DNA of 64,000 bases from Gammaproteobacteria bacterium (GCA_026984775.1 JALSRM010000035.1:117908-181907), one strand, 5' to 3'; counted from the stretch's first letter, positions 7,934 to 16,622 are shown. Notes: a model not told the origin generated them from the letters alone. A program made the numbers and translations.

Positions 7934-9025
7934 TCAAACTTCGATACCAAACAAGAGTTGCATGGATCGCCCAAAGAGATAGGCCAGTCCGGCAGCACCC
8001 AGCCCAGAGACCAGCATTTCCGTCACCTTGGTCCTCAGAGAAAGCCCGGAGATGACAGAAACGAGTGTGCCGACTGCCGCCAGTGCCAGACCGGCGAAAA
8101 AGACCGAACCGATCAATGCGCCGATTGTGGTTTCGGAAAAAAAGTAGGGGAGTACCGGGAAGAGCACCCCTAGAAAATAGGCCGAACCGGTAAACCATGC
8201 GGATCGCCATTCGTTGTCATCCACCTCCTCCAACAGAAACCGACCCAGTGCCTCGGGATTGTCTCCCAAACGCTGTGAGACCTCTTCTGCAATGGGCGTG
8301 GGAACACCCGAATCTTCCAGTTTATGGATGAATTCCAGCCGTGCCCGTTCAGGTGAGACAGAAAACAGGATACGGAGTCGCTGTTGTTGTGCCTGATTGA
8401 CCTGCCGTTGGGAACGAACCGAAATAAACGCACCGATCGCCATGGACAAGGCGCCGGCAACCCCCACTACCAAACCACTCACAGCCACCAGCAAAAGATT
8501 ACCGTAGTAGGCGGCGGAAAGCCCTGTGACAGCCCCCAGGATTTCCACCAGGCCATCATTCATTCCCAGAATGAAATCACGGATATTGTTAAAGCCGCTT
8601 TTCTTCTTTTCCGCCTGAAACGCCGATTCATGCTCAAGCTCGTCTTCGATGATGCGGCTCAGTGTGATTTTCTGGTGGGCATCCAATTGCCCCTTTCTCA
8701 ATACTTCGTAATAACATTCATAGGCTGCCGTCTCTCCCAGCTCCAGAATGGAGATCACAAACCTTGGCTTGGAGATATGCAATAACAGCTTCAGCCACTT
8801 CAGCCGCCAACGAGGTGTCAGCACTTCTGGAATCACCTCTCCTTGCTCTTCCAACAACGCTTTCCAGAAGTCCGCATGACGCAACTCCATAGCAGCAATA
8901 TTCCTCAGCAGCCGTTGCAAATCATCTTCCTTGATCTCATCAGCGAGAGCGGTGTAAATCTGATGATCCTGCATCTCTCCCTGGTAGAATTTTCGGACTG
9001 ATTTGGCGAATTTATCATTCATCAT
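7934..9025 (-). CDS. MbfA-like ferritin-domain/VIT1-type iron transporter
   Basis: A 363-residue two-part protein. Residues about 1-140 form a rubrerythrin/ferritin-like four-helix domain with E and ExxH ligands (YQGEMQDHQIY, AAMELRHADFW, EDELEHESAF). The rest is a VIT1/CCC1 membrane domain starting FILGMNDGLVEILGAVTGLSAA, followed by ALSMAIGAFISVRSQ and several hydrophobic segments. Such Er-VIT (MbfA) proteins are inner-membrane iron exporters that limit iron and peroxide stress. M2 at 9022 is an alternative start. The small exported protein downstream begins near its 3' end, so the two may share a transcript. Confidence 0.87.
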   Translation of the reverse strand: MMNDKFAKSVRKFYQGEMQDHQIYTALADEIKEDDLQRLLRNIAAMELRHADFWKALLEEQGEVIPEVLTPRWRLKWLKLLLHISKPRFVISILELGETAAYECYYEVLRKGQLDAHQKITLSRIIEDELEHESAFQAEKKKSGFNNIRDFILGMNDGLVEILGAVTGLSAAYYGNLLLVAVSGLVVGVAGALSMAIGAFISVRSQRQVNQAQQQRLRILFSVSPERARLEFIHKLEDSGVPTPIAEEVSQRLGDNPEALGRFLLEEVDDNEWRSAWFTGSAYFLGVLFPVLPYFFSETTIGALIGSVFFAGLALAAVGTLVSVISGLSLRTKVTEMLVSGLGAAGLAYLFGRSMQLLFGIEV

Positions 9026-9082
9026 CTGAACTCAATTCTGAAACTGATGATGTATAAGGTTGCCAGATTGATAATCTTGAAT

Positions 9083-9562
9083 TCATCCCAGTCGATCCTC
9101 AATCGCACGAAAGAGCTCGAAGACAAACGTTTCTCTTCTCGTCCCTTTGCAATCTCCGTAGGCTCGGGGCTCATTGAAGCCTTCAAAATCTAGCCGGAAG
9201 ATTTGTCTTTTCTCCAACCCTTTCAGATCGTGCCTGGCAAAGTCCACCTGTTGTAACATGACGGGGATAAAGGGTTTATTCTGGTCGTCAACAAAAGCTG
9301 GCAGCTCTTTCCTGGAAATGTACTTCGAGGCCAGAAATGCCGGACTGATCAGCAACAGTCCAAAATCACATTGCTCGATTGCCTGTTCGATCTGCTGTTC
9401 CCAGTCTTCACCTGCTGCAATAGCGCTATCTTTCCATAACTCATAGTTGAATCGTTTTGAGGGCGCAAGCACATCGGAAAGTTTTTCCAGGAAATTGTTG
9501 GCCAGCACCCGGTTACGATGGGCGTAGGAAACGAAGAAGATGATTTTCTTTCTTTTTGTCAT
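9083..9562 (-). CDS. Stand-alone TIR-domain protein
   Basis: A 159-residue protein made almost entirely of a TIR (TIR_2-type) domain: IIFFVSYAHRNRVLANNF at the N-terminus, WKDSAIAAGEDWEQQI in the middle, and DFGLLLISPAFLASKYISRKEL, whose final glutamate sits where catalytic NADase TIR domains carry their Glu. The start is ATG at 9562, with GGGG just upstream; an in-frame extension to 9643 would run back into srkA and lacks TIR homology. It begins 8 bases after srkA and is probably co-transcribed. TIR proteins in bacteria often act in NAD-linked defence or signalling, but no sensor partner is next to it, so a role is open. Confidence 0.82.
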   Translation of the reverse strand: MTKRKKIIFFVSYAHRNRVLANNFLEKLSDVLAPSKRFNYELWKDSAIAAGEDWEQQIEQAIEQCDFGLLLISPAFLASKYISRKELPAFVDDQNKPFIPVMLQQVDFARHDLKGLEKRQIFRLDFEGFNEPRAYGDCKGTRRETFVFELFRAIEDRLG

Positions 9563-9570
9563 ATCCCCAA

Positions 9571-10569
9571 TCAGTCCCAGGCCAGTGGTGGCTCCTCCAT
9601 CAACGCCAACTGTTCTCTCAGTGAGAGGATATGTTCTTCCCAATAGTTTGTCGAATTGAACCAGGGAAAGGCGAGGGGAAAGGCAGGGTCTTCCCAGCGC
9701 GAGGCGATCCAGTACGCATGGTATAGAATACGCATGGTGCGCAATGCTTCCACCAGATTGAGCTCGGCGGGGTTGAAGTCATGAAAGTCTTCATATCCGA
9801 TCAGCAAATCTCCCAGACGAGCGCTCATGTATTCACGATCACCCGAAAGAAACATCCACAGATCCTGAATCGCCGGACCCATGCGGGCATCATCGAAGTC
9901 CACGATATGAGGCCCCTGTTCGGTCCACAGGATATTGCCCGGGTGCATATCCCCGTGCAGACGAAGGGAGGTTGTCTCTCCGGCCCGATCAAAACAGTGC
10001 TGGATATATTGGATCACATCATGCGTCAAGGTGGCATAGGCCTCTTCCAGGTGGGCGGGTATAAAACGGTTTTCGATCAGATAGGCCCTCGGTCGGATGG
10101 CGTATATTTCGATGTCGATCACCGGGCGATGAGCAAATTTCCTGGTTGCGCCCAACGCATGGATGCGAGCGATGAATCGCCCCATCTGTTCCAGATGTAC
10201 CGGATTGTCCAATTCCGGTGCGTGCCCACCCCGGCGCTCGTAGATGGCAAAACGAAAATGATCATAATGATGCAGGGTCCGGTCGTCATGGACGATGGGT
10301 GGGATCACCGGGATCTCCGCCGCACTCAATTCTAAGGTAAATGCATGTTCTTCAAGGATCGCTTCATCACTCCACCGGTGAGGGCGGTAGAACTTGGCAA
10401 CGGTGGCTGCGCCATCTTCGATCCCGATCTGATATACCCGGTTCTCGTAGCTGTTCAACGCCAGCAGGCGCCCATCCGTCCTCAGACCGATGGATTCCAC
10501 GGCATCGAGAATTTCATCCGGGTTCAGGTTTTTGAAGGCCTCGGCCGCATCGGTCTTCATTTCAGGCAT
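9571..10569 (-). CDS. srkA: Stress response Ser/Thr kinase SrkA (YihE/RdoA)
   Basis: A 332-residue kinase of the aminoglycoside phosphotransferase fold. Seen: LNSYENRVYQIG, VAKFYRPHRW with the ATP-binding Lys, RLHGDMHPGNIL (catalytic loop, about residue 205) and HIVDFDDARMGPAIQDLW (metal-binding Asp), all in the SrkA pattern. SrkA counteracts programmed-death and envelope stress signalling in Escherichia coli. The ATG at 10569 overlaps the stop of the upstream HugZ-like gene by 8 bases; a second ATG at 10560 avoids the overlap. The TIR gene follows directly. Confidence 0.93.
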   Translation of the reverse strand: MPEMKTDAAEAFKNLNPDEILDAVESIGLRTDGRLLALNSYENRVYQIGIEDGAATVAKFYRPHRWSDEAILEEHAFTLELSAAEIPVIPPIVHDDRTLHHYDHFRFAIYERRGGHAPELDNPVHLEQMGRFIARIHALGATRKFAHRPVIDIEIYAIRPRAYLIENRFIPAHLEEAYATLTHDVIQYIQHCFDRAGETTSLRLHGDMHPGNILWTEQGPHIVDFDDARMGPAIQDLWMFLSGDREYMSARLGDLLIGYEDFHDFNPAELNLVEALRTMRILYHAYWIASRWEDPAFPLAFPWFNSTNYWEEHILSLREQLALMEEPPLAWD

Positions 10570-11260
10570 GCGCCATTGCGACCAGTCTTTTTCGAACGTC
10601 CTCAGGTGTGTTTACCGGTTCGGCGAAACCAAAGCGAACAATCCGCGATCCGATCCGGAGATGAAAGCCTTCGGCATCGATCCCCACCATACGGGGATCC
10701 TCATTATCAGTTTCCACCCCTGCATCGGCACAGTATTTCCGCATCGCCGCAGTGTGATCCCGATTCATATGTTCGATCATGTCCCGCTCCTGTTCTGCAG
10801 AAAAGGGGGTCGTAAGCACAATCTTTTCCGGTGTGATCCAGTGTATTTTTCCAAACCCGCCGATGTAACGGATCCGCACAGGTTCAAGCCGATAAAAGTC
10901 AAAATCGTGTACTTTGTGAAAATCCTGTGACTGGGGAAAGTATCTGTAATAACGCTCGGCTGCCGCCTCGATAGCTCCGCCTTCGAGGGGTGTAACATCC
11001 GCGACCCAAGTGAGCCGCCCGCCTAACTGGACATCATCCACGCCCTGTTCGATCGTGATCAGAGAGGCTCTGGGGTCGGCGAGCACGTTTTTCGTGTGTT
11101 GTGCAATGCGGCTGATGAGAATAACGGGGTAACCGTCACGATCGAGACAATAGGGTACGACCGATCCAAATGGATATCCCGGAATGTCTACCGAGAGCGT
11201 CGATAGAACGCCTTGATAGTTCTGGAGCAGAAGAGCCCGGGCTTCGGTTGTGACACTCAT
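10562..11260 (-). CDS. HugZ-like pyridoxamine 5'-phosphate oxidase-fold protein with DUF2470
   Basis: A 232-residue protein with an N-terminal split-barrel flavin/heme-binding domain (YQGVLSTLSVDIPGYPFGSVVPYCLD, ISRIAQHTKN, DPRASLI) and a C-terminal DUF2470 domain (AEQERDMIEHMNRDH, GIDAEGFHLR). This combination is that of HugZ/HutZ-type heme-utilisation proteins and their relatives, some of which degrade heme; others have no proven function. DFDFYRLEPVRIRYIGGFG is the usual linker. It starts 4 bases from yajQ and overlaps srkA, so yajQ-hugZ-like-srkA-TIR looks like one transcription unit. Heme dependence is an inference from family only. Confidence 0.85.
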   Translation of the reverse strand: MSVTTEARALLLQNYQGVLSTLSVDIPGYPFGSVVPYCLDRDGYPVILISRIAQHTKNVLADPRASLITIEQGVDDVQLGGRLTWVADVTPLEGGAIEAAAERYYRYFPQSQDFHKVHDFDFYRLEPVRIRYIGGFGKIHWITPEKIVLTTPFSAEQERDMIEHMNRDHTAAMRKYCADAGVETDNEDPRMVGIDAEGFHLRIGSRIVRFGFAEPVNTPEDVRKRLVAMAHA

Positions 11261-11264
11261 GGGC

Positions 11265-11747
11265 TCAATCCCTGAAGTTGGTGAATTGCACTGGTTGACC
11301 CAGATCCGCCTCTCGCAGCATCGCCATAACAGCTTGCAGATCGTCTCTTTTCTTACCGCTGACGCGAACCTGATCGCCCTGGATCTGTGATTGCACCTTG
11401 ATCTTCATGTCCTTGATCAGCTTCACAATCTTTCTCGCCATGTCCTTATCGATACCATGTTTCGCGGTTGCCGTCATGCGCACAGTCTTGCCCGATTTGA
11501 CGATTTCGCCGAGCTCTAGACTGCGCACATCCAGTTTACGATTGGCCATCTTGAGCCGCAGGATTTCCAGGATTTGTTTGATCTGGAATTCTTCATCGGC
11601 GATCAGCGTCAGTTCACGATCGTTCTGATCAACCTGAGCTTCTGTACCTTTGAAGTCGAAGCGTTTACCGATCTCACGGTTGGTCTGATCAACGGCATTG
11701 GTCAGTTCGTGTTGATCCACTTCTGAAATCACATCGAATGAAGGCAT
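11265..11747 (-). CDS. yajQ: YajQ family nucleotide/c-di-GMP-binding protein
   Basis: A 160-residue full-length YajQ (DUF520) protein: MPSFDVISEVD start, DFKGTEAQVDQ, the centre MANRKLDVRSLELGEI and the end FTNFRD are diagnostic. Family members bind nucleotides, and Xanthomonas YajQ binds c-di-GMP and modulates a transcription factor. A c-di-GMP receptor is relevant here because another candidate c-di-GMP domain occurs in the glycan locus at 29616. It sits 10 bases after the DUF2333 gene and 4 bases before the HugZ-like gene. Confidence 0.95.
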   Translation of the reverse strand: MPSFDVISEVDQHELTNAVDQTNREIGKRFDFKGTEAQVDQNDRELTLIADEEFQIKQILEILRLKMANRKLDVRSLELGEIVKSGKTVRMTATAKHGIDKDMARKIVKLIKDMKIKVQSQIQGDQVRVSGKKRDDLQAVMAMLREADLGQPVQFTNFRD

Positions 11748-11757
11748 GGTATGTCTC

Positions 11758-12735
11758 CTAACCCTGTTCGAGTAAATTTCTGAGGTCGATCACGGCCGCA
11801 TTAGCACGGGAAATATAGGAGGCCATGACCAACGAATAGTTGGCGACGATCCCGAAACCGGTCCCGTTAAGCACGTAGGGACTCCAGACATAATCCTGTG
11901 TCGCTTCCAGTTCCCGAATAATCTGCCGCATACTGACCACGGCGTTTTTCTTTTGCAGCACCTTTTCAAAATCGATCTCCACCGCATGCATCAGATGGAT
12001 CAGGGCCCACGCACTGCCACGCGCTTCGAAGAACACATCATCGATTTCCAGCCACGGGGTTTTGACGATCTCCACTTCACCGGTGGGTGTGGCCTGGGTG
12101 GCCTCGGCATCCCCTTGCAAATCTGTGTTGATCCGGACCTGCCCGACGCTGGCGCTCAGGCGTTGTGAAAGACTGCCAAGCCGTTTGTCCACCAACCCCA
12201 GCCAGTCACGCAGATTGTCCGCCCGAGCGTAGAATTGAGCATCCCGATCCGTCGGGTTCTGCAATCGTAACAAGTATCGCTTCAGGGCATCGATCCCCTT
12301 TTGATATTCCTTTTCCGTCGCTGGCAGGATCCACGATTCGCTGTCGAAATGCAGTTGTGGTTCTGCAATCATCAGATCCTTGTCTTCGGTGGAGGTGGTT
12401 TGTGATCGGCTGAAGTCGTTTCGCAACACACGGGCCATGTCACGCACCTGCACCAATACACCAAATTCCCAGTTGGGAATGTTGTCCATGAAGACACTGG
12501 GTGGCATGACGTCGTTGCTGAGGTAGCCGCCCGGCTTGTTGAGCAGGGTTTCCGCCACCTCGATCAGCGTCGCGGTGGTCACATACCCCGTAACCAGGGT
12601 ATCGTGTTGTTCTCCTGCGCGTCGTTCTGCAGCTTCGCGGACATCAAACAAGTCCGGTTCCCTGTCCCAATAGAACATCAGAATCAGCAGAATGGCCACG
12701 ATCACGCCAGCGCTGGTCAGTATTGCCTTTTGCAT
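11758..12735 (-). CDS. DUF2333 family membrane-anchored protein
   Basis: A 325-residue protein with an N-terminal transmembrane anchor (ILTSAGVIVAILLILMFYW, residues 4-22) and a long periplasmic domain of DUF2333. Family traits seen are LIEVAETLLNKPGGYLSNDVMPP, MDNIPNWEFGVLVQVRDMAR and WLEIDDVFFEARGSAWALIHLM. Proteins of this family are frequent in marine and sulfur-oxidising Proteobacteria; no function is established. It is first in the minus-strand run that continues with yajQ. About 68 bases separate it from soxZ upstream, and I saw no convincing terminator in that gap. Confidence 0.88.
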   Translation of the reverse strand: MQKAILTSAGVIVAILLILMFYWDREPDLFDVREAAERRAGEQHDTLVTGYVTTATLIEVAETLLNKPGGYLSNDVMPPSVFMDNIPNWEFGVLVQVRDMARVLRNDFSRSQTTSTEDKDLMIAEPQLHFDSESWILPATEKEYQKGIDALKRYLLRLQNPTDRDAQFYARADNLRDWLGLVDKRLGSLSQRLSASVGQVRINTDLQGDAEATQATPTGEVEIVKTPWLEIDDVFFEARGSAWALIHLMHAVEIDFEKVLQKKNAVVSMRQIIRELEATQDYVWSPYVLNGTGFGIVANYSLVMASYISRANAAVIDLRNLLEQG

Positions 12736-12803
12736 TTTGAATAACCCGGTTGGTTAGAAAATGTAATGAGGCTAAGGGAATTTACTCGCTTGGGCAAGAG
12801 GGT

Positions 12804-13115
12804 TTATTCAATAACCACCTTGATCGAATCAGACTCACCGAGATTGTCCACCCAGCTCAGAGTCAAAATATCCCCCTTATCCACATCTTCGATGTGAAAA
12901 GCAATGAAAGGATTCTTCGAAATCCCCGTGCCCATGACGGTGGTCATCACTGTCTCGTCATTCAACAGGCAAGTTACTTCCTGAATATGATGTATGGGAA
13001 TGATCACACCGGTTTCCGGATCCTTGCGTCGCCCGGTTTCCATGGGATGCCGGATCATAGCGCTTACGGTCGTGATACGATCTTTGGTCTTTGTTCTGAC
13101 CTTGATTTTCGCCAT
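12804..13115 (-). CDS. soxZ: Thiosulfate oxidation carrier protein SoxZ
   Basis: A 103-residue SoxZ. It pairs with SoxY to form the periplasmic carrier to which sulfur intermediates are covalently bound during thiosulfate oxidation. The sequence has the family pattern KIKVRTKTKDRITTVSAMIRHPMETGRRKDPETG, IPIHHIQEVTC and the closing LSWVDNLGES. It has no signal peptide, which is normal because SoxZ is co-exported with Tat-targeted SoxY. The ATG shares one base with the soxY stop (TGATG), giving tight coupling. Confidence 0.95.
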   Translation of the reverse strand: MAKIKVRTKTKDRITTVSAMIRHPMETGRRKDPETGVIIPIHHIQEVTCLLNDETVMTTVMGTGISKNPFIAFHIEDVDKGDILTLSWVDNLGESDSIKVVIE

Positions 13116-13573
13116 CAGTCACAACCTCCCTTCAATACTTCAATATATCTTTTCGCTGAACAGAGTTCTCCACCGGCTTCTACAATAACAAAAACATGGG
13201 ACGACTTTGCCAATTTGATTCGGGTGCGCAAGTAATCCCCCCGACCTTTTCCATTAAAAGAAAACTGTGCCAGCAGGGCAATGGGGTTCTTTTCAGCGAT
13301 CAAGCTAATACTCTGAACGTTTTTCAGATCGGTTCTGACAGTGATCGGGACAATCGCACCATTCTCTGCACCACGAGGCATGTCGATGTGGATACGATCG
13401 CTCTCGGTAATCGTCCTGTCACCAAACAGCGCCCTGATTGCATCTTGAGGCTCTTCCGAAGAAAAGGCCTTCTTCGGCCATGCTGCAAGTGTCTTCAGTG
13501 GAAACAGCAGGCCTGTCTTCAGCAGTATGAGCCCGTAGCCCAATGATTTGAGAAATCCTCGTCGACTGTTCAT
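13115..13573 (-). CDS. soxY: Thiosulfate oxidation carrier protein SoxY
   Basis: A 152-residue SoxY precursor. A Tat signal (SRRGFLKSLG, residues 3-12, then a hydrophobic core) precedes the SoxY domain with QDAIRALFGD, IVPITVRTDL and ISLIAEKNPIALLAQFSF. The swinging-arm cysteine is present near the C-terminus, but the tail reads KGGCD-stop, not the classical GGCGG. SoxY carries thiosulfate-derived sulfur on this cysteine. Start and stop overlap both neighbours: bepA upstream by 4 bases, soxZ downstream by 1. soxXAB, needed for loading and release, are not in this window. Confidence 0.93.
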   Translation of the reverse strand: MNSRRGFLKSLGYGLILLKTGLLFPLKTLAAWPKKAFSSEEPQDAIRALFGDRTITESDRIHIDMPRGAENGAIVPITVRTDLKNVQSISLIAEKNPIALLAQFSFNGKGRGDYLRTRIKLAKSSHVFVIVEAGGELCSAKRYIEVLKGGCD

Positions 13574-15099
13574 CGTTTATGCAACTTTTTCTCTTCTGCC
13601 AATTCCTTTTCAAATTCTTCCAGACGGGCCAGCAGGCGCTGTTTATGATAATAGTCGAGATCAGGATTTTTCTCTGCAATTTTTAACTGATCCCGTGCCA
13701 TACGTGTGTCTCCACTGAGGTAGTAATATTCGGCCAAGGCGAGTTGTGCCTCTATTTTTGATCCGGAGCGACCTTCTGCTTCTGCCAGAAGTTCATAATA
13801 TATTCGATCGGGCCCGTGTTGAAGGGCATAGTCCAGCAGCCGTTGTTTGGCCTCTTGCGCCCGGTTGTTTTGCAAAAGCATCTTCACATGATTGAGTACC
13901 ACTGGACGGTAACCAGGATAAAGCTTCTCCAGACGATCGTAAATCTGAAGACTTTTCCGGTAATTGCGAGCCCCTCGCTCGAGTTCTGCCTGCGCAAGCA
14001 GATAGCTGGCATTTGTGCCTTCCTTTTTCAGCAATCGTTTGAGTTCCCGTCGAGCCTTTTTGTATTTGCCTGCATGTATCAGTGCCAGCACATAACCGTA
14101 CCGTATGGGATCCTCTTTTTCGAAATTTCCTTCTTTCAGTTCAGCGGCAAAAATTTTTACTGCATGACGTGGGCTTTTGGCTGCAGCAACCCGGATACGC
14201 GCCTTCGTCAGCCTGTAGGCATCACTGTCTTTGTAACGGCGAGGAGGAAATTCCTTCAACCGGTTTTTGGCATCCGCAATTCGGGAAACCGTCACAGGAT
14301 GGGTACGCAGAAACTCCGGCAGAGATTTGGGATCAGTAAGACGTGTCGCCACCTGTAGCCGTTCGAAGAAAGAGGGCATACCGGAAGGATCAAATCCGGA
14401 ACGATACAGTAGCGCCATCCCGATTCGATCTGCTTCCTGTTCATTGGCACGCGTGAAATCAATCTGGTTTTGTACGGTTCCCGCCTGAACTGCGGTCATT
14501 GCGGCCAATCCGGCATCGGGGCTGGCGACTCCAAGCAGCAGAGAGCCGATCATGGCGATAGCCACGGGCAGGCTCATCTGTCCAGCACGCTCGAAGGTTC
14601 TTGCCATGTGCCGTTGGGTCACATGCGAAATCTCATGTGCCAGTACACCGGCCAGTTCACTCTCATTGGTGGAGTTCAGGATTAAGCCTGCGTTAACACC
14701 GATAAATCCCCCGGGTGCGGCAAAGGCATTGATCTCCATTGACGCAATGGGAAAAAACGTAAACTCCTGTCCGGCACCGTCACTGTGTTGTACCAGCTTG
14801 TCACCAAGCTCTTGCAGATATTCCTGGGTTTCAAGATCTTCCAGTATGGCACCACGACCTCGGAGGCTGCGCAGGAATGCGGCGCCCAGCTGCCGCTCTT
14901 TTTCTGGCGAGATAACGGTGCCTGATGAGTCACCGAAATCAGGCAGCTCTACTGCGCAGGCCGTCCAGGCCAGCATGGCCATCAGCCCGCCAAGAAAAAT
15001 ATGCAGAAAAGAGTATCGTATCTTCAAAATTTGCGGATGCCCAATTGACTGAACATTTTTGACCCGGTTTTCGATGCAACGTTCAGCCAGTGAGGCCAT
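13570..15099 (-). CDS. bepA: BepA-like M48 periplasmic metalloprotease with TPR domain
   Basis: A 509-residue M48 metallopeptidase resembling BepA/YfgC, the periplasmic protease-chaperone that checks outer-membrane protein assembly. Seen: the zinc motif HEISHVTQRH (about residue 155), the third ligand in NEQEADRIGMALL, and a C-terminal TPR-rich half from about residue 310 (AGKYKKARRELKRLL, ARNYRKSLQIYDRLEKLYPG). The signal peptide (FLHIFLGGLMAMLAWTACA) begins near residue 32, so the first 24 residues may be artefactual and a TTG at 15027 is an alternative start. The gene heads the bepA-soxY-soxZ overlapping cluster. Confidence 0.9.
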   Translation of the reverse strand: MASLAERCIENRVKNVQSIGHPQILKIRYSFLHIFLGGLMAMLAWTACAVELPDFGDSSGTVISPEKERQLGAAFLRSLRGRGAILEDLETQEYLQELGDKLVQHSDGAGQEFTFFPIASMEINAFAAPGGFIGVNAGLILNSTNESELAGVLAHEISHVTQRHMARTFERAGQMSLPVAIAMIGSLLLGVASPDAGLAAMTAVQAGTVQNQIDFTRANEQEADRIGMALLYRSGFDPSGMPSFFERLQVATRLTDPKSLPEFLRTHPVTVSRIADAKNRLKEFPPRRYKDSDAYRLTKARIRVAAAKSPRHAVKIFAAELKEGNFEKEDPIRYGYVLALIHAGKYKKARRELKRLLKKEGTNASYLLAQAELERGARNYRKSLQIYDRLEKLYPGYRPVVLNHVKMLLQNNRAQEAKQRLLDYALQHGPDRIYYELLAEAEGRSGSKIEAQLALAEYYYLSGDTRMARDQLKIAEKNPDLDYYHKQRLLARLEEFEKELAEEKKLHKR

Positions 15100-15302
15100 C
15101 CCGCTTCCAATTGTTTACAGCTTCTCATTTTCACTCATTCGGAATGCAAGGTAAAATTGGGGGGAATCTCTGATCGAGCCTTGAATGATTTTGCAAACAG
15201 CACTCCGTCATTGCAACACGCATTCGGCCAATTCCTGTGAGACTCTATTGGAGATAGCAAACGGACAAAAATGCCTACAATTCACTGGAGATCCCGTAAA
15301 CT

Positions 15303-16565
15303 ATGACCAAAAATGCCTTTTATGCACAATCTGGCGGTGTCACCGCTGTCATCAATGCTTCCGCCTGTGGCGTGATCGAGACTGCTCGAAAGCACAGTGA
15401 CAAAATCGGCAAGGTGTATGCCGGCCGCAATGGCATTATCGGCGCACTAACAGAAGACCTGATCGACACGTCGTTGGAATCCAATGAAGCGATCGCGGCC
15501 CTGCGATACACACCCTCCGGAGCTTTCGGTTCCTGCCGCTATAAACTCAAGCCCATTGAGGAGAGCACAGCGGAATATGAACGCCTGATCGAGGTCTTCA
15601 AAGCCCATAACATTGGTTATTTTTTCTACAACGGAGGGGGAGATTCACAGGACACTTCACACAAGATGGCAATCATGAGTGAAAAGATGGGCTATCCCAT
15701 CACCTGTATCGGCATACCCAAAACGGTCGACAACGACCTGCCGATCACGGATAACTGTCCAGGCTTTGGATCTGTCGCGAAATACGTTGCCGTCTCCATC
15801 CGCGAAGCGGGTTACGACGTGGCTTCCATGGCAAAAACCTCGACCAAAGTCTTTGTGTTGGAAGTCATGGGACGTCATGCCGGCTGGATCGCCGCCGCAG
15901 GGGCACTTGCGGCAGAAAAGGAAGGCGATGCCCCCCATATCATTCTGTTCCCGGAAGTGGATTTCGATCAGCAGCGGTTCCTTGATCGGGTGGATGCCTG
16001 TGTCCAGCAGTACGGTTACTGCGCCATTGTGGTCTCTGAAGGGCTTAAGAACCCCGAGGGTAAATTCATGTCCGAGGCCGGTGGAACCGATGCCTTTGGA
16101 CATGCCCAACTGGGAGGCGTTGCACCGGTGATTGCACAAATTGTCAAAGATGCTTTGGGATACAAATACCATTGGGCAGTCGCCGACTACCTGCAGCGTG
16201 CCGCACGCCATATTGCCTCCAAAACCGATGTGGAACAGGCTTATGCGGTGGGACAGGCGGCTGTGGAGTTTGCGCTGAGGGGCAAGAACGCCGTCATGCC
16301 AACGATCGTTAGGACATCCAACACTCCTTATCGCTGGGAGATTGGCGAGGCAACGCTGGCTGAGGTAGCCAATGTGGAAAAGAAAATGCCCGCCGATTTC
16401 ATCTCCGACGACGGTTTCGGTATCACCCCTGAATGCCGGACCTATCTGCAACCGCTGATCGAAGGTGAAGACTACCCGCCTTATAAAAACGGTCTGCCCG
16501 ACTATGTGGTGCTGAAAAACACTCCGGTAGAGAAAAAACTGAATACGGATTTCGATCTCGGCTGA
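15303..16565 (+). CDS. pfp: Pyrophosphate-dependent 6-phosphofructokinase
   Basis: A 420-residue phosphofructokinase of the PPi-type clade. It converts fructose 6-phosphate and PPi to the 1,6-bisphosphate, reversibly. Seen: AQSGGVTAVINAS at the N-terminus, YNGGGDSQDT (about residue 106, with Asp at the position that disfavours ATP) and GIPKTVDNDLPITDNCPGFG, where the Lys of PKTVDND is the second PPi-specificity residue; MGRHAGWIAA follows. In thiotrophic and methylotrophic bacteria such enzymes also act on sedoheptulose bisphosphate in an energy-saving Calvin cycle; that role is an inference here. GGAG lies about 12 bases upstream of the ATG. The promoter must lie in the 203-base divergent gap to bepA. 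Confidence 0.92.
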   Translation: MTKNAFYAQSGGVTAVINASACGVIETARKHSDKIGKVYAGRNGIIGALTEDLIDTSLESNEAIAALRYTPSGAFGSCRYKLKPIEESTAEYERLIEVFKAHNIGYFFYNGGGDSQDTSHKMAIMSEKMGYPITCIGIPKTVDNDLPITDNCPGFGSVAKYVAVSIREAGYDVASMAKTSTKVFVLEVMGRHAGWIAAAGALAAEKEGDAPHIILFPEVDFDQQRFLDRVDACVQQYGYCAIVVSEGLKNPEGKFMSEAGGTDAFGHAQLGGVAPVIAQIVKDALGYKYHWAVADYLQRAARHIASKTDVEQAYAVGQAAVEFALRGKNAVMPTIVRTSNTPYRWEIGEATLAEVANVEKKMPADFISDDGFGITPECRTYLQPLIEGEDYPPYKNGLPDYVVLKNTPVEKKLNTDFDLG

Positions 16566-16622
16566 ACGCGTAGGCTGATGGTACAATTTGCAGCATGATC
16601 AATATCAGAACAAGAGGACAAC

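Noticed and set aside
9563..9643. 27-residue N-terminal extension of the TIR protein
   Set aside because: It lies inside srkA and has no TIR homology; the ATG at 9562 has a ribosome-binding site.
15657..16586. 309-codon open frame opposite the phosphofructokinase gene
   Set aside because: Antisense to a clear enzyme gene; its translation shows no domain or signal and follows the codon pattern of the real gene.
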